64,000 nt of DNA. It comes from SPJN01 sp965229935 (lineage in GTDB: Bacteria; Pseudomonadota; Alphaproteobacteria; SPJN01). Made by a program: the position numbers and the translations under genes. Below are positions 53,385-62,542 of the stretch, piece after piece (position 1 is the first letter of the stretch; each line of letters starts with the position of its first letter). A model generated the notes under the pieces. It saw only the letters and a list, made by a program, of their open reading frames with translations. It was not told the DNA's origin and searched no databases. Location of the stretch: NCBI GenBank assembly GCA_965229935.1, contig CBDDKB010000002.1, forward strand, positions 1,302,001 through 1,366,000, in the 5' to 3' direction.

Positions 53385-53759
53385 TTATTGATCCGTTACC
53401 GGAATTTGCGGGGCCGCAGGAGCAGCACCCGGCTGTGTCCCGTTACCGACATCATCATCATCAACAGGCAATGAAATACCCGTTTCGGCATCCACATCAT
53501 TGATAGTATCAAGCAAGGACGGTTCACTCACATTCTGACGCGCCAAAATGGTCAACCCGATTGAGGTCAAAAAGAACGCAGCAGCCAGCCATGTGGTGGC
53601 CTTGGTCAGGGCATTGGCCGCACCACGTGCCGACATCATGCCGCCTGACCCACCGCCGCCGCCAATACCAAGGGCGCCGCCCTCAGACCGCTGCAGCAGC
53701 ACAGTTGCGACCAAGGCAATCGCAACCAGCAAATGAATGACCAAAAGTACTTGATCCAT
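53385..53759 (-). CDS. secG: Preprotein translocase subunit SecG
   Basis: A 124-residue SecG. Two transmembrane helices (about 5-23 and 55-75) flank the conserved loop LLQRSEGGALGIGGGGGSGG. It assists SecYE in protein export. The acidic/Pro-rich C-terminal tail is typical of alphaproteobacterial SecG. ATG at 53759 is chosen over a TTG two codons upstream. It follows tpiA, with pyrG downstream. Confidence 0.93.
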   Translation of the reverse strand: MDQVLLVIHLLVAIALVATVLLQRSEGGALGIGGGGGSGGMMSARGAANALTKATTWLAAAFFLTSIGLTILARQNVSEPSLLDTINDVDAETGISLPVDDDDVGNGTQPGAAPAAPQIPVTDQ

Positions 53760-53906
53760 AATCAAATGATCCCGAACAAAATAAAGGCGGTTTCTAGCCT
53801 ATTTGAATGGCTATAGAGACCCGACATTAAGCCGCACATTTAGGCTATCTCAGGCGCGCAGTCTACTATTCTATTGCGCCAAATTTGAACCGCCTTGGGG
53901 CGGCTT

Positions 53907-54665
53907 TTAACGATAAGCGTCGATAATACCGTCAAAATCAGACGCTTTTAGGCTGGCACCACCTACCAGCGCCCCATCCACATTGACGACATTCATCAGT
54001 TCTACAGCATTCCCCGGCTTCACAGACCCACCATATAGCAAGGGGACGCCGCCACCGATTTCGGCACCGAAACGGGCCTCAAGCGCGGCGCGCATTGCGG
54101 CGTGAACCGCTGCTACGTCATCGGCTGTCGGGGTCCGGCCAGTGCCGATGGCCCAAACAGGCTCATACGCCACAACCAGATTGGCCGCGGTGGCGCCATC
54201 AGGGATAGACCCGGCCAACTGCCCCTCAACCACCTGAATGGTTTCCCCGGCATCGCGTTGCGATTCGGTTTCACCCACACAAATGATGGCTTTTAGGCCC
54301 GCATCCCATGCAGCGACTGCTTTGTCATGGACGATTTGATCACTTTCACCGTGATCAGCGCGACGTTCTGAATGGCCGACGATGACGGCACTTGCCCCGG
54401 CATCTTTCACCATCTGCGCAGAAATATCGCCTGTATGGGCACCACTAACATTCTGGTGGCAATCTTGGCCCCCAACAGCAATCGCAGACCCGTCAGCGGC
54501 ATCTGCCAACCGTGAAATCAGCGTTGCAGGCGGGCAAATCATGACATCGCAGGCAGGTGTGGCTTTTGACCCTAAAAGACCTGCCAAAGCCTCAATCTCT
54601 GCAAGGGCTGCGTTCAGCCCGTTCATCTTCCAGTTTCCGGCTACCAGCGGTGTCGGCTTGGCCAT
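53907..54665 (-). CDS. tpiA: Triosephosphate isomerase
   Basis: A 252-residue TIM-barrel enzyme interconverting GAP and DHAP. Catalytic residues are Lys13 (GNWKMN), His98 (IVGHSERR) and Glu168 (VAYEPVWAIGTG). The ATG at 54665 is chosen for the MAKPTPLVAGNWKM start; an ATG five codons earlier is possible. It is divergent from ppiD. Confidence 0.97.
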   Translation of the reverse strand: MAKPTPLVAGNWKMNGLNAALAEIEALAGLLGSKATPACDVMICPPATLISRLADAADGSAIAVGGQDCHQNVSGAHTGDISAQMVKDAGASAVIVGHSERRADHGESDQIVHDKAVAAWDAGLKAIICVGETESQRDAGETIQVVEGQLAGSIPDGATAANLVVAYEPVWAIGTGRTPTADDVAAVHAAMRAALEARFGAEIGGGVPLLYGGSVKPGNAVELMNVVNVDGALVGGASLKASDFDGIIDAYR

Positions 54666-54877
54666 TGATCCACTCTCCATACTGATCTTTATATGTGGGG
54701 GCCAATTTCATGGCCAATTTCTTAAAAAGAGCCATATGGCGCGCTTGGCAGGGCGGGTCAACCCCCCTATAAAGGCGAGCCAATCTGCCATGAATGGCAA
54801 ATCAGGTAACATACAGGCCTGATTGGTCATTTCAGGCATCATAGTCTGTTTTGTGACGAAAGAGTTGAAAGACCGAA

Positions 54878-56785
54878 ATGCTCGAGTTTTTGCGCAATGC
54901 CGCGGCCAGTTGGGTCGCAAAAATCTTCTTTGGTTTGCTTATCGCCAGCTTTGCGCTGTGGGGCATCAACGGGATCTTTTTGACCAATAACAGCAAGTCT
55001 GTTGCCGTTGTCGGCGACACCAAAGTGACGGAGGCTGCCTTTCAGCGCGCCTTCCAACGCACCATGCGCCAAATTCAGCTCGAATCGGGACAGGCGGTTG
55101 ATCAGCAGGCAGCCGTCGCTGCTGGCCTGCATTATCAGGTTGCTGGTGATCTGGTGGCCCGCGCGATCTTTACCGAGGTAGCAGCCCAGAACGGCCTGAC
55201 CGTAACGGATGCCCAATTGAAAGAAGCGTTACGCGCAGCCCCCGCCTTTACTGATGATTTCGGCAAATTTGACCGCCTGCGTTTTGATCAAACCTTGCGG
55301 ACCTTGGGCTATACCGAAGATGAATTCCTGAACGCCATGCGCACTGACCTGTTGCGCGAACAGATTGTTAATGCAGTTACGTCAGCAACAATTGCGCCGA
55401 AAGCTATGGCTGCCGCCCTGTTTCAGCGCCGCGCTGAACAACGTACCGCGCGCTATGTGGTCCTACCCGCAATCAGTGTTGATGATATCGACACGCCAGA
55501 TGAAGCGGTCCTTAAGTCTTACTATGAGGCAACGCCCGGCCCCTTTACGGCACCCGAATATCGCAACCTTTCAGTTGTGCATATCAGTGCCGCCATGTTG
55601 GCCGACGACATCACCATCGATGAAGACGAATTGAAGGACCATTACGAACGGCGCAAACATGCGCTCGGCACTGCCGAATTACGCGACATTGTTCTGGCAG
55701 TCTTCCCGGACCAAACCGCGATCGACACTGCCCTTGCCCGTATTGCCGATGGCGAAGGCCTGCTTGATGTCGCCAAGGACATGCTGGGCAAAACAGAAGA
55801 TGATTTGATCCTGCGTGACGTTTTGCTGAACGATGTGATCGACGCGCCTGCCGGTGTTGGCTTTGCGGTGAATGTGGGCGAGGTTTCTGATCCTGTCGAC
55901 ACAGGCTTTGGCCCCACATTGGTCAGCCCGATTGCGGTTACGCCTGCTGATCGCCCCTCATTCGCTGACGTGCGTGAAAAAATGCTCGCCGAACTACAGG
56001 AAGAACGCGCCGCTGATCTTTTGTTTGATGTCGTGAACAGTTTTGAAGATGAACGCGCCGGCGGTGCCGATTTTGAAACCGCTGCCGCAACCGCTGGTAT
56101 CACAGTCACACACGATGTGATCATCGATGCTACGGGGCGTGATCGGGAAGGCAATCCCTACACCCTGATTTCTGATGATGCTGCTCTGCTCGATGAAGCC
56201 AACACATTGCTTGTCGGCATTGAAAGCCAATTGCTTGAAACCGCAGAAGGTGGCTTTATTGCCCTGCGCCTTGACGACGTGATCCCCGCGGCCCTCAAAC
56301 CCTATGACGATGTGAAGGATCAGGTGCTGGCAGTTTGGAAGCAGCGCGAAGCGACAGCACAAAGCCAGACCCGTGCGCTGACCATTGGAGACAAAATTCG
56401 CTCGGCAGGCAGCCTAGACAATGTTGCAAAAGAACTTGGCGTAACCATTGAACAGGCGCTTGCCATCAATCGCTTCGTCAAGCATGAGGCACTGTCCCAA
56501 GCTGCTGTCGAAGTTCTGTTCAATGCAGACGCGCCCGGACAAATTGTTGAGGCTGGCGGCAATAACGGCACCTATATCATTGCTGAGCTGACAGGCATCA
56601 AGCAATTCTCTGCCGCTGATGCCCCCGCGCAATTCGCTGCCATGCGGGGTGACTTTAACGACGTGATGTCAAGTGAGATGCTGCGCCTCTACCAAACTGC
56701 CGTTCAGGACGAGTTGGGCGTAACCATCAACCAGACGATTGTTGATCGCGCGGTTGGTGCTGGCGATGAAGGTGGGTTGCAGTAA
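54878..56785 (+). CDS. PpiD/SurA-like peptidylprolyl isomerase
   Basis: A 635-residue periplasmic folding factor anchored by one N-terminal helix (about 15-34, KIFFGLLIASFALWGINGIF). An N-terminal SurA_N-type chaperone domain (GDTKVTEAAFQRAFQRTMRQ onward) surrounds a PpiC/parvulin-like region around residues 255-370. It helps outer-membrane protein folding at the Sec exit. Its TAA overlaps the trpE ATG (TAATG), so it is co-translated with tryptophan genes, a conserved alphaproteobacterial order. Confidence 0.9.
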   Translation: MLEFLRNAAASWVAKIFFGLLIASFALWGINGIFLTNNSKSVAVVGDTKVTEAAFQRAFQRTMRQIQLESGQAVDQQAAVAAGLHYQVAGDLVARAIFTEVAAQNGLTVTDAQLKEALRAAPAFTDDFGKFDRLRFDQTLRTLGYTEDEFLNAMRTDLLREQIVNAVTSATIAPKAMAAALFQRRAEQRTARYVVLPAISVDDIDTPDEAVLKSYYEATPGPFTAPEYRNLSVVHISAAMLADDITIDEDELKDHYERRKHALGTAELRDIVLAVFPDQTAIDTALARIADGEGLLDVAKDMLGKTEDDLILRDVLLNDVIDAPAGVGFAVNVGEVSDPVDTGFGPTLVSPIAVTPADRPSFADVREKMLAELQEERAADLLFDVVNSFEDERAGGADFETAAATAGITVTHDVIIDATGRDREGNPYTLISDDAALLDEANTLLVGIESQLLETAEGGFIALRLDDVIPAALKPYDDVKDQVLAVWKQREATAQSQTRALTIGDKIRSAGSLDNVAKELGVTIEQALAINRFVKHEALSQAAVEVLFNADAPGQIVEAGGNNGTYIIAELTGIKQFSAADAPAQFAAMRGDFNDVMSSEMLRLYQTAVQDELGVTINQTIVDRAVGAGDEGGLQ

Positions 56786-58302
56786 TGATCCCCCTTCCCT
56801 CATTTACCGAATTCAAAACAGTATATGAGGACGGCGCACCGCAGCTTGTCTATACAGAGCATGTGGCCGATCTTGAAACCACCGTTTCTGCCTATATGAA
56901 ACTGTGTGCCGACCGCCCGATGAGCTTTCTGTTTGATTCCGTCGAAGGTGGCGCTGTTCGTGGCCGCTATTCCTTTATCGGCATGAAGCCGGACATGATT
57001 TTCCGGGCACGCGGCAACAAGGCGGAACTTAACACCAAGGCCCGCCATGACCTTGACGCTTTCGAGCCGATGGCAGAAGACACGCTGACCGCACTGCGCC
57101 GCCTTGTACGTGAAAACCGCATCGACATGCCTGCAGGCCTACCGCCCATGTCTGCAGGTTTATTCGGCTATATGGCCTATGACGGTATTCGGCTGATCGA
57201 AGATTTGCCTGATTGCCCGCCAGATACGCTTGGCATTCCAGACTTTATCTTTATGCGTCCGACCATCATGGCGGTGTTCGATTCTGTGCGCGACATGATC
57301 ACGATCGTCACGCCCGTTTATCCAGCAGACAGTATCAGCGCCACCGCCGCCTATGACCGGGCGATTGAACGGCTGAACGATGCCGTGGCGGATTTGAACC
57401 GCCCGTTAAGCCAGCGTGCTATCGAGTTTGACGAGCCCTTGGAGGCGCCTGAAATCACCTCAAACACAGGCAAGGCGCGCTATTTCGAAATGGTCGAAAA
57501 GGCGAAAGACTATATTGTGGCAGGCGACATTTTTCAGGTCGTCCCCTCACACAGGTTCAGCCGCCCCTTCAGCCTGCCGGCGTTTGAGCTGTTCCGCGCC
57601 CTGCGCCGGACCAATCCGTCACCCTATATGTATTACCTCGACTATGGTAATTTTCAGGTCGCAGGCTCCAGCCCTGAAATTCTTGTTCAGACCCGTGATG
57701 GCAAGGTTGTGGTGCGTCCCATTGCGGGCACGCGACGCCGCGGGCTTGACGATGCAGAAGACAAGGCACTTGAAGAAGAATTGCTTGCCGACCCGAAAGA
57801 GCTTTCAGAACATTTGATGCTGCTTGATCTGGGGCGTAATGATGTGGGGCGTGTTGCTGAAATAGGCTCCGTCACCGTCACTGACCAGTTCTTTATTGAA
57901 CGCTATTCGCACGTGATGCACATCGTCTCGAACGTTGAAGGCAAATTGTCTGACGAGTTCGATTCTATCGCTGCGCTGATGGCGGGGGCTCCTGCCGGTA
58001 CTGTGTCTGGTGCACCAAAGGTGCGCGCGATGGAAATCATTGACGAACTTGAGAAAGAAAAACGCTGCCTTTACGCAGGCGGCGTCGGCTATTTCGCAGC
58101 GGATGGATCAATGGATACTTGTATCGCCCTGCGCACCGGTGTGATCAAGGATGGCATGCTGCATGTACAGGCAGGTGGCGGCGTCGTTGCCGATTCCAAG
58201 CCTGAGGCTGAATATCAAGAAACCGTCGACAAATCGAAGGCTGTGTTCCGCGCCGCTGAGGAGGCAGAGCGCCTCGCCCAGCGCGGCCAGTCACGTTATT
58301 AG
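56785..58302 (+). CDS. trpE: Anthranilate synthase component I
   Basis: A 505-residue chorismate-utilising enzyme that makes anthranilate with TrpG. The catalytic domain contains FQVVPSHRFSRPF, SPEILVQTRDGKVVVRPIAGTRRRG, HLMLLDLGRNDVGRV and GTVSGAPKVRAMEIIDELE. It overlaps ppiD by one base and precedes trpG by 14 bases. No attenuator or leader peptide is visible before it. Confidence 0.97.
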   Translation: MIPLPSFTEFKTVYEDGAPQLVYTEHVADLETTVSAYMKLCADRPMSFLFDSVEGGAVRGRYSFIGMKPDMIFRARGNKAELNTKARHDLDAFEPMAEDTLTALRRLVRENRIDMPAGLPPMSAGLFGYMAYDGIRLIEDLPDCPPDTLGIPDFIFMRPTIMAVFDSVRDMITIVTPVYPADSISATAAYDRAIERLNDAVADLNRPLSQRAIEFDEPLEAPEITSNTGKARYFEMVEKAKDYIVAGDIFQVVPSHRFSRPFSLPAFELFRALRRTNPSPYMYYLDYGNFQVAGSSPEILVQTRDGKVVVRPIAGTRRRGLDDAEDKALEEELLADPKELSEHLMLLDLGRNDVGRVAEIGSVTVTDQFFIERYSHVMHIVSNVEGKLSDEFDSIAALMAGAPAGTVSGAPKVRAMEIIDELEKEKRCLYAGGVGYFAADGSMDTCIALRTGVIKDGMLHVQAGGGVVADSKPEAEYQETVDKSKAVFRAAEEAERLAQRGQSRY

Positions 58303-58316
58303 GACGGGAGAGACAG

Positions 58317-58919
58317 ATGCTGCTGGTTATCGATAATTACGACAGTTTCACCTATAACCTCGTCCACTATTTGGGGGAGCTAGGCGGTTTAGGTTCCGAT
58401 GCCAAGGTCATGCGCAATGACAAGATCAGCGTAGACGAGGTCAAGCAGATGGACCCCGCCGCGATCCTGTTATCCCCCGGCCCATGCGACCCTGATCAGG
58501 CAGGCATTTGCCTTGACCTAATCAGAGCGGTCGGCGCAGAAATTCCCATGCTGGGCGTTTGCCTTGGCCATCAGGCCATGGGGCAAAGCTATGGCGGCAA
58601 GGTGATCCGTGCCCCCTATGTGATGCATGGCAAAATGTCGGATATTCACCACACGAACAAAAGCGTGTTTCAAGACCTGCCCAATCCGTTTGAAGCGACA
58701 CGTTATCATTCCTTGGTCGTTGAACGCGATACGCTGCCTGACTGTTTGGAAGTGACCGCCGAAACAGATGATGGGTTGATCATGGGCCTCGCTCACAAAA
58801 CCCACCCGATCCACGGCGTGCAGTTTCATCCTGAAAGCATCGCCTCCCAACATGGGCATGATCTGCTACGCAATTTCATTAAGATTGCTGACGCTTTTAA
58901 TAAGGAGCATCGGTCATGA
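58317..58919 (+). CDS. trpG: Anthranilate synthase component II
   Basis: A 200-residue class I glutamine amidotransferase that supplies ammonia to TrpE. The triad is Cys82 in MLGVCLGHQA, His171 and Glu173 in VQFHPESI. GPCDPDQAG holds the oxyanion strand. The stop overlaps the trpD start as ATGA. Confidence 0.97.
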   Translation: MLLVIDNYDSFTYNLVHYLGELGGLGSDAKVMRNDKISVDEVKQMDPAAILLSPGPCDPDQAGICLDLIRAVGAEIPMLGVCLGHQAMGQSYGGKVIRAPYVMHGKMSDIHHTNKSVFQDLPNPFEATRYHSLVVERDTLPDCLEVTAETDDGLIMGLAHKTHPIHGVQFHPESIASQHGHDLLRNFIKIADAFNKEHRS

Positions 58920-59935
58920 GTGATTTGAAGGTAACGATTGCACGTATCGCAGAAGGCGCAATTCTGTCCGAAAGCGAGGCAGAAGCCGCATTTGACGTTA
59001 TCATGTCGGGCAACGCCTCCCCGGCCCAGATCGGGGCCTTTCTGGTCGGCCTACGGGTGCGCGGCGAAACGATTGACGAGATCGCAGCCGCTGCAAAAGT
59101 CATGCGCGCCAAGGCGACCAAAGTTGATGCCCCCGCTGGCGCAATGGACACATGCGGCACTGGCGGCGATGGCGCCGGCACCTATAATATTTCAACCGCA
59201 GTCGCCTTTGTGCTGGCAGCCCACGACATCCCGATTGCAAAGCACGGCAACCGGGCGCTGAGTTCCAAATCCGGCACATCCCAAGTTCTTGAAGCCTTGG
59301 GCGTCAATCTGGACGTCACGCCTGAGCAGGTCAGCCATTGCGTGCGTGAGGCTGGCATCGGCTTTATGTTTGCCCCGGCGCACCATAGCGCAATGAAACA
59401 TGTGGGGCCTATCAGGGTTGAGCTTGGTATTCGCACAATCTTTAACCTATTGGGGCCCCTATCCAACCCCGCTGGTGCACCCTATCAATTGCTGGGTGTT
59501 TTTGCGCAGGAATGGACAGAACCGCTTGCCCATGTGTTGAAAAATCTGGGCAGCACTGCCGCATGGGTTGTCCATGGCAGCGATGGGCTAGACGAGCTAA
59601 CAACCACGGGGCCGTCCTTTGTGTCGCAATTGAAGGATGGTCAGGTCACAAGCTTTACCATCTCGCCTGAGGATGCGGGCCTGCCCCTTGCCAAGACAGA
59701 AGATTTAGTTGGTGGCGACCCTGCCTATAACGCCGCCGCACTGACAGCATTACTTGATGGCGAAAAGAATGCCTATCGTGATATCGTGTTGTTGAATGCA
59801 GCAGCAGGCTTGATCGTTGCGAATAAGGCAACCGACCTTAAAGACGGCGTTCAGAAGGCCGCTGCTGCGATTGATAATGGCCACGCCAAGGCACGCCTTG
59901 CCGCGCTGGTCACCCTGTCGAACGAGGGCAAATAG
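58916..59935 (+). CDS. trpD: Anthranilate phosphoribosyltransferase
   Basis: A 339-residue enzyme transferring phosphoribose to anthranilate. Signature segments are DTCGTGGDGAGTYNISTAVAFVLAAHDIPIAKHGNRALSSKSGTSQVLEALG and FAPAHHSAMKHVGPIRVELGIRTIFNLLGPLSNPA. trpC follows directly with no gap. Confidence 0.97.
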   Translation: MSDLKVTIARIAEGAILSESEAEAAFDVIMSGNASPAQIGAFLVGLRVRGETIDEIAAAAKVMRAKATKVDAPAGAMDTCGTGGDGAGTYNISTAVAFVLAAHDIPIAKHGNRALSSKSGTSQVLEALGVNLDVTPEQVSHCVREAGIGFMFAPAHHSAMKHVGPIRVELGIRTIFNLLGPLSNPAGAPYQLLGVFAQEWTEPLAHVLKNLGSTAAWVVHGSDGLDELTTTGPSFVSQLKDGQVTSFTISPEDAGLPLAKTEDLVGGDPAYNAAALTALLDGEKNAYRDIVLLNAAAGLIVANKATDLKDGVQKAAAAIDNGHAKARLAALVTLSNEGK

Positions 59936-60727
59936 ATGGCCGATATTTTGGACAAGATTGTTGCCTATAAGCGCGACGAGGTTGCTGCGCGCAAGGTTGA
60001 CCATCCGATCGAAGAATTGCGCGCCCGCGTTTCTGACGCAAGCCCCACTCGCGGCTTTGCTGCCCGGCTTGCCGACAAGGCGGCGCAAAAGGAATTTGCC
60101 CTTATTGCAGAGGTCAAGAAAGCCAGCCCCAGCAAGGGTCTGATCCGGGAAGATTTCGATCCGCCCGTGCTGGCCGAATGTTACGAGGCTGGCGGCGCAA
60201 CCTGCCTGTCGGTTCTGACAGACACGCCAAGTTTTCAGGGCGACGACGCCTATCTGGTCGCTGCCCGCAATGCGGTGAAGCTGCCCGTTATCCGCAAGGA
60301 TTTTATGGTTGACCCCTATCAGGTGGTAGAGGCACGCGTCCTTGGTGCCGATTGCATTTTGGTCATCATGCGCTGTACCGATGATTTCATGGCCCCCCTA
60401 TTGGTGGAAAGCGCCCATGAACTAGGCATGGACGTTCTTGTCGAGGTACATAATGAAGAAGAGCTTGAACGTGCACTGCCCCTAAACTGTCGCCTGATCG
60501 GCATCAATAACCGCAACTTACGCACCTTTGAAACATCGCTTGATGTCACTGCCGGGCTTGTGCCGCATATCCCCAAGGACCGCGTCATCGTGTCGGAAAG
60601 CGGGATCAACTCGAACGAAGATTTGCAGCGTCTGGCACAAATGGGTGTCTATAGCTTCCTTGTCGGGGAAAGCCTGATGCGCAAGGATGACGTGATCGCC
60701 GCAACGAAACATCTGCTTAACGGGTAA
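59936..60727 (+). CDS. trpC: Indole-3-glycerol phosphate synthase
   Basis: A 263-residue TIM-barrel enzyme that closes the indole ring. Conserved are LIAEVKKASPSKGLIREDFDP, LSVLTDTPSFQGDDAYL, PVIRKDFMVDPYQVVEAR, LIGINNRNLRTFETSLD and SESGIN. It is not fused to TrpF. It ends five bases before moaC. Confidence 0.97.
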   Translation: MADILDKIVAYKRDEVAARKVDHPIEELRARVSDASPTRGFAARLADKAAQKEFALIAEVKKASPSKGLIREDFDPPVLAECYEAGGATCLSVLTDTPSFQGDDAYLVAARNAVKLPVIRKDFMVDPYQVVEARVLGADCILVIMRCTDDFMAPLLVESAHELGMDVLVEVHNEEELERALPLNCRLIGINNRNLRTFETSLDVTAGLVPHIPKDRVIVSESGINSNEDLQRLAQMGVYSFLVGESLMRKDDVIAATKHLLNG

Positions 60728-60731
60728 TCTG

Positions 60732-61208
60732 ATGACGCAACGCCCCCTCACCCATTTGGATGAACATGGCAACGCCCATATGGTCGATGTGTCTTCCAAG
60801 GATGTGACGGCGCGCACCGCGACCGCCCAAGGCCGCGTCACCATGAACGACGACGCGCTACAACAACTCAATGATCAAACCGCCAAGAAAGGCGATGTGA
60901 TTGCAACGGCCAGACTGGCGGGGATCATGGCAGCGAAGAAAACTGCCGATCTGATTCCGCTTTGCCATCAACTCCCCCTCAGCAAAGTAGCGATTGAGTT
61001 CGCCCCGCAAAAAGATGGCGTCACAATCAGTGCAACGGTCAAAACCACGGCCCAGACCGGGGTGGAGATGGAGGCTATGACCGCCGTATCGGTCGCTGCC
61101 TTGACCATCTATGACATGTTGAAGGCTGTGGACCGCGCCATGCAGATCAGCGACATTCGCCTGACGCACAAGGATGGTGGCAAGTCCGGCCTTTATAGGG
61201 TTGACTGA
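60732..61208 (+). CDS. moaC: Cyclic pyranopterin monophosphate synthase MoaC
   Basis: A 158-residue enzyme of molybdenum cofactor synthesis that acts after MoaA. Conserved are MVDVSSKDVTARTATAQGRV, the LIPLCHQLPLSKVAIEF motif, GVEMEAMTAVSVAALTIYDMLKAVDRAM and the C-terminal KDGGKSG. It overlaps moeA (TGATG). Its inclusion at the end of the trp operon is common in alphaproteobacteria. Confidence 0.96.
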   Translation: MTQRPLTHLDEHGNAHMVDVSSKDVTARTATAQGRVTMNDDALQQLNDQTAKKGDVIATARLAGIMAAKKTADLIPLCHQLPLSKVAIEFAPQKDGVTISATVKTTAQTGVEMEAMTAVSVAALTIYDMLKAVDRAMQISDIRLTHKDGGKSGLYRVD

Positions 61209-62392
61209 TGCTGACGGTTGACGAGGCCCGCAGCAAAATTTTGGCAGCACTACCTGTGCCGCAAATCCGCACTGTCCCCCTAAAGGACGCAAATGGTCGC
61301 CTATTGGCAAAACCGCTAGCTGCAAAACGGACCCAGCCGCCCACAGATATGTCTGCCATGGATGGCTATGCGGTTCGGGCAGACGATTGCGCGGCACCGC
61401 CTGTCACCTTGCCGGTGATTGGCGAAAGCGCAGCGGGCAAGGGTTTTATCGGCACGCTTAAGGCTGGACAGGCCGTGCGTATCTTTACGGGCGCAAGCGT
61501 CCCCGAAGGCGCAGACGCGGTTGTCATTCAGGAAGATACTGAGCGCGAGGGCGATCAGATCACCATTAACGAGGCACCAACCAAGGGTAAAAACATCCGG
61601 CCCAAGGGGCAGGATTTTTCAGAAGGTGACACGCCCCTTGATGAGGGCACGCGCCTGACAGGGTTTGAGCTTGCGTTGCTTGCTGCCATGAACCATGCGG
61701 ACGTGCCGATCATTCGGCGCCCTCGCGTCGGTCTGCTCGCCACCGGGAACGAGCTTGTGTTGCCCGGCACAACACCCGGCCCGGATCAAATCATCGCTAG
61801 CAATGCCATCGGCCTTGCTGCCCTGATCGAAGATTGGCACGGCATCCCTGTTGACCTTGGCATCCAACCGGATGACCTGACCACAATCACTATGGCGATC
61901 GAACGGGCGCATGAACTGGACATATTAGTGACAATCGGCGGTGCCTCAGTTGGTGATCATGATTATGTGCAACAGGCGTTGAAAGATGCGGGCGTTTCCA
62001 TCGACTTTTGGAAAGTCGCGATGAAGCCGGGCAAACCGCTTATGTTCGGGACACGCGATAAACAGATTGTGCTTGGCCTGCCGGGCAATCCTGTTTCTGC
62101 GCTTGTGACCGCGCGGCTTTTCCTCAAGCCATTGATCAATGGGTTTTGTGGGCAGTCAACAATGACTGAACAGACAAGCGCCCTCACCCTCACCACGGAC
62201 CTAAAGGCCAATGGGCCAAGGCAGGATTATATTCGCGCGACAATTAACGGCGATCAGGTGACACCGCTGTCTGTTCAGGATAGTGCCCAATTGTCAGCGA
62301 TTGCCCGAGCTGATGGGCTGATCATCCGCCCGCCCCATGCCGACCCCGCACATAAGGGCGACAAGGTCCAGACGCTATTACTACGCGCATAA
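61208..62392 (+). CDS. moeA: Molybdopterin molybdotransferase MoeA
   Basis: A 394-residue enzyme that inserts molybdate into the adenylylated pterin made by MogA. Domain features include PPTDMSAMDGYAVRADD, IFTGASVPEGADAVVIQED, RVGLLATGNELV, IGGASVGDHDYV and KPGKPLMFG....VLGLPGNPVSALVTARLF. The last codons are repeated in part 27 bp downstream. Confidence 0.96.
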   Translation: MLTVDEARSKILAALPVPQIRTVPLKDANGRLLAKPLAAKRTQPPTDMSAMDGYAVRADDCAAPPVTLPVIGESAAGKGFIGTLKAGQAVRIFTGASVPEGADAVVIQEDTEREGDQITINEAPTKGKNIRPKGQDFSEGDTPLDEGTRLTGFELALLAAMNHADVPIIRRPRVGLLATGNELVLPGTTPGPDQIIASNAIGLAALIEDWHGIPVDLGIQPDDLTTITMAIERAHELDILVTIGGASVGDHDYVQQALKDAGVSIDFWKVAMKPGKPLMFGTRDKQIVLGLPGNPVSALVTARLFLKPLINGFCGQSTMTEQTSALTLTTDLKANGPRQDYIRATINGDQVTPLSVQDSAQLSAIARADGLIIRPPHADPAHKGDKVQTLLLRA

Positions 62393-62430
62393 ATTGGCAC
62401 TTGTTTGTTGCGCGCATAAATTGGCGCTTG
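62384..62430 (+). repeat. Direct repeat at the moeA stop codon
   Basis: CGCGCATAAATTGGCRCTTG occurs at 62384-62403 (including the moeA stop, with A) and at 62411-62430 (with G), a 27-base period. One mismatch in 20. It is located upstream of lexA and may be a replication-slippage duplication. Confidence 0.8.
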
Positions 62431-62452
62431 ACGACAAAGGCGAATAAAAGTA

Positions 62453-62479
62453 GAACAAATAAAAGTTTATGGTTTGTTC
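62453..62479. promoter_or_regulatory. Candidate SOS box and dyad upstream of lexA
   Basis: GTTT-N7-GTTC at 62465-62479 matches the alphaproteobacterial LexA site GTTC-N7-GTTC with one change, about 65 bases upstream of the lexA start. The same stretch contains a perfect dyad GAACAAA (62453-62459)/TTTGTTC (62473-62479). Autorepression of lexA would be expected. Confidence 0.55.
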
Positions 62480-62542
62480 CCCATTGGGGTGCTGGCCCAA
62501 TAAAGCGACTTTTAGTTGTTGTACAAGAAGTGAGGTGCCCCC

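Noticed and set aside
56700..56785. Trp attenuator or leader peptide before trpE
   Set aside because: trpE overlaps ppiD by one base, leaving no leader; no tandem Trp codons or terminator seen.
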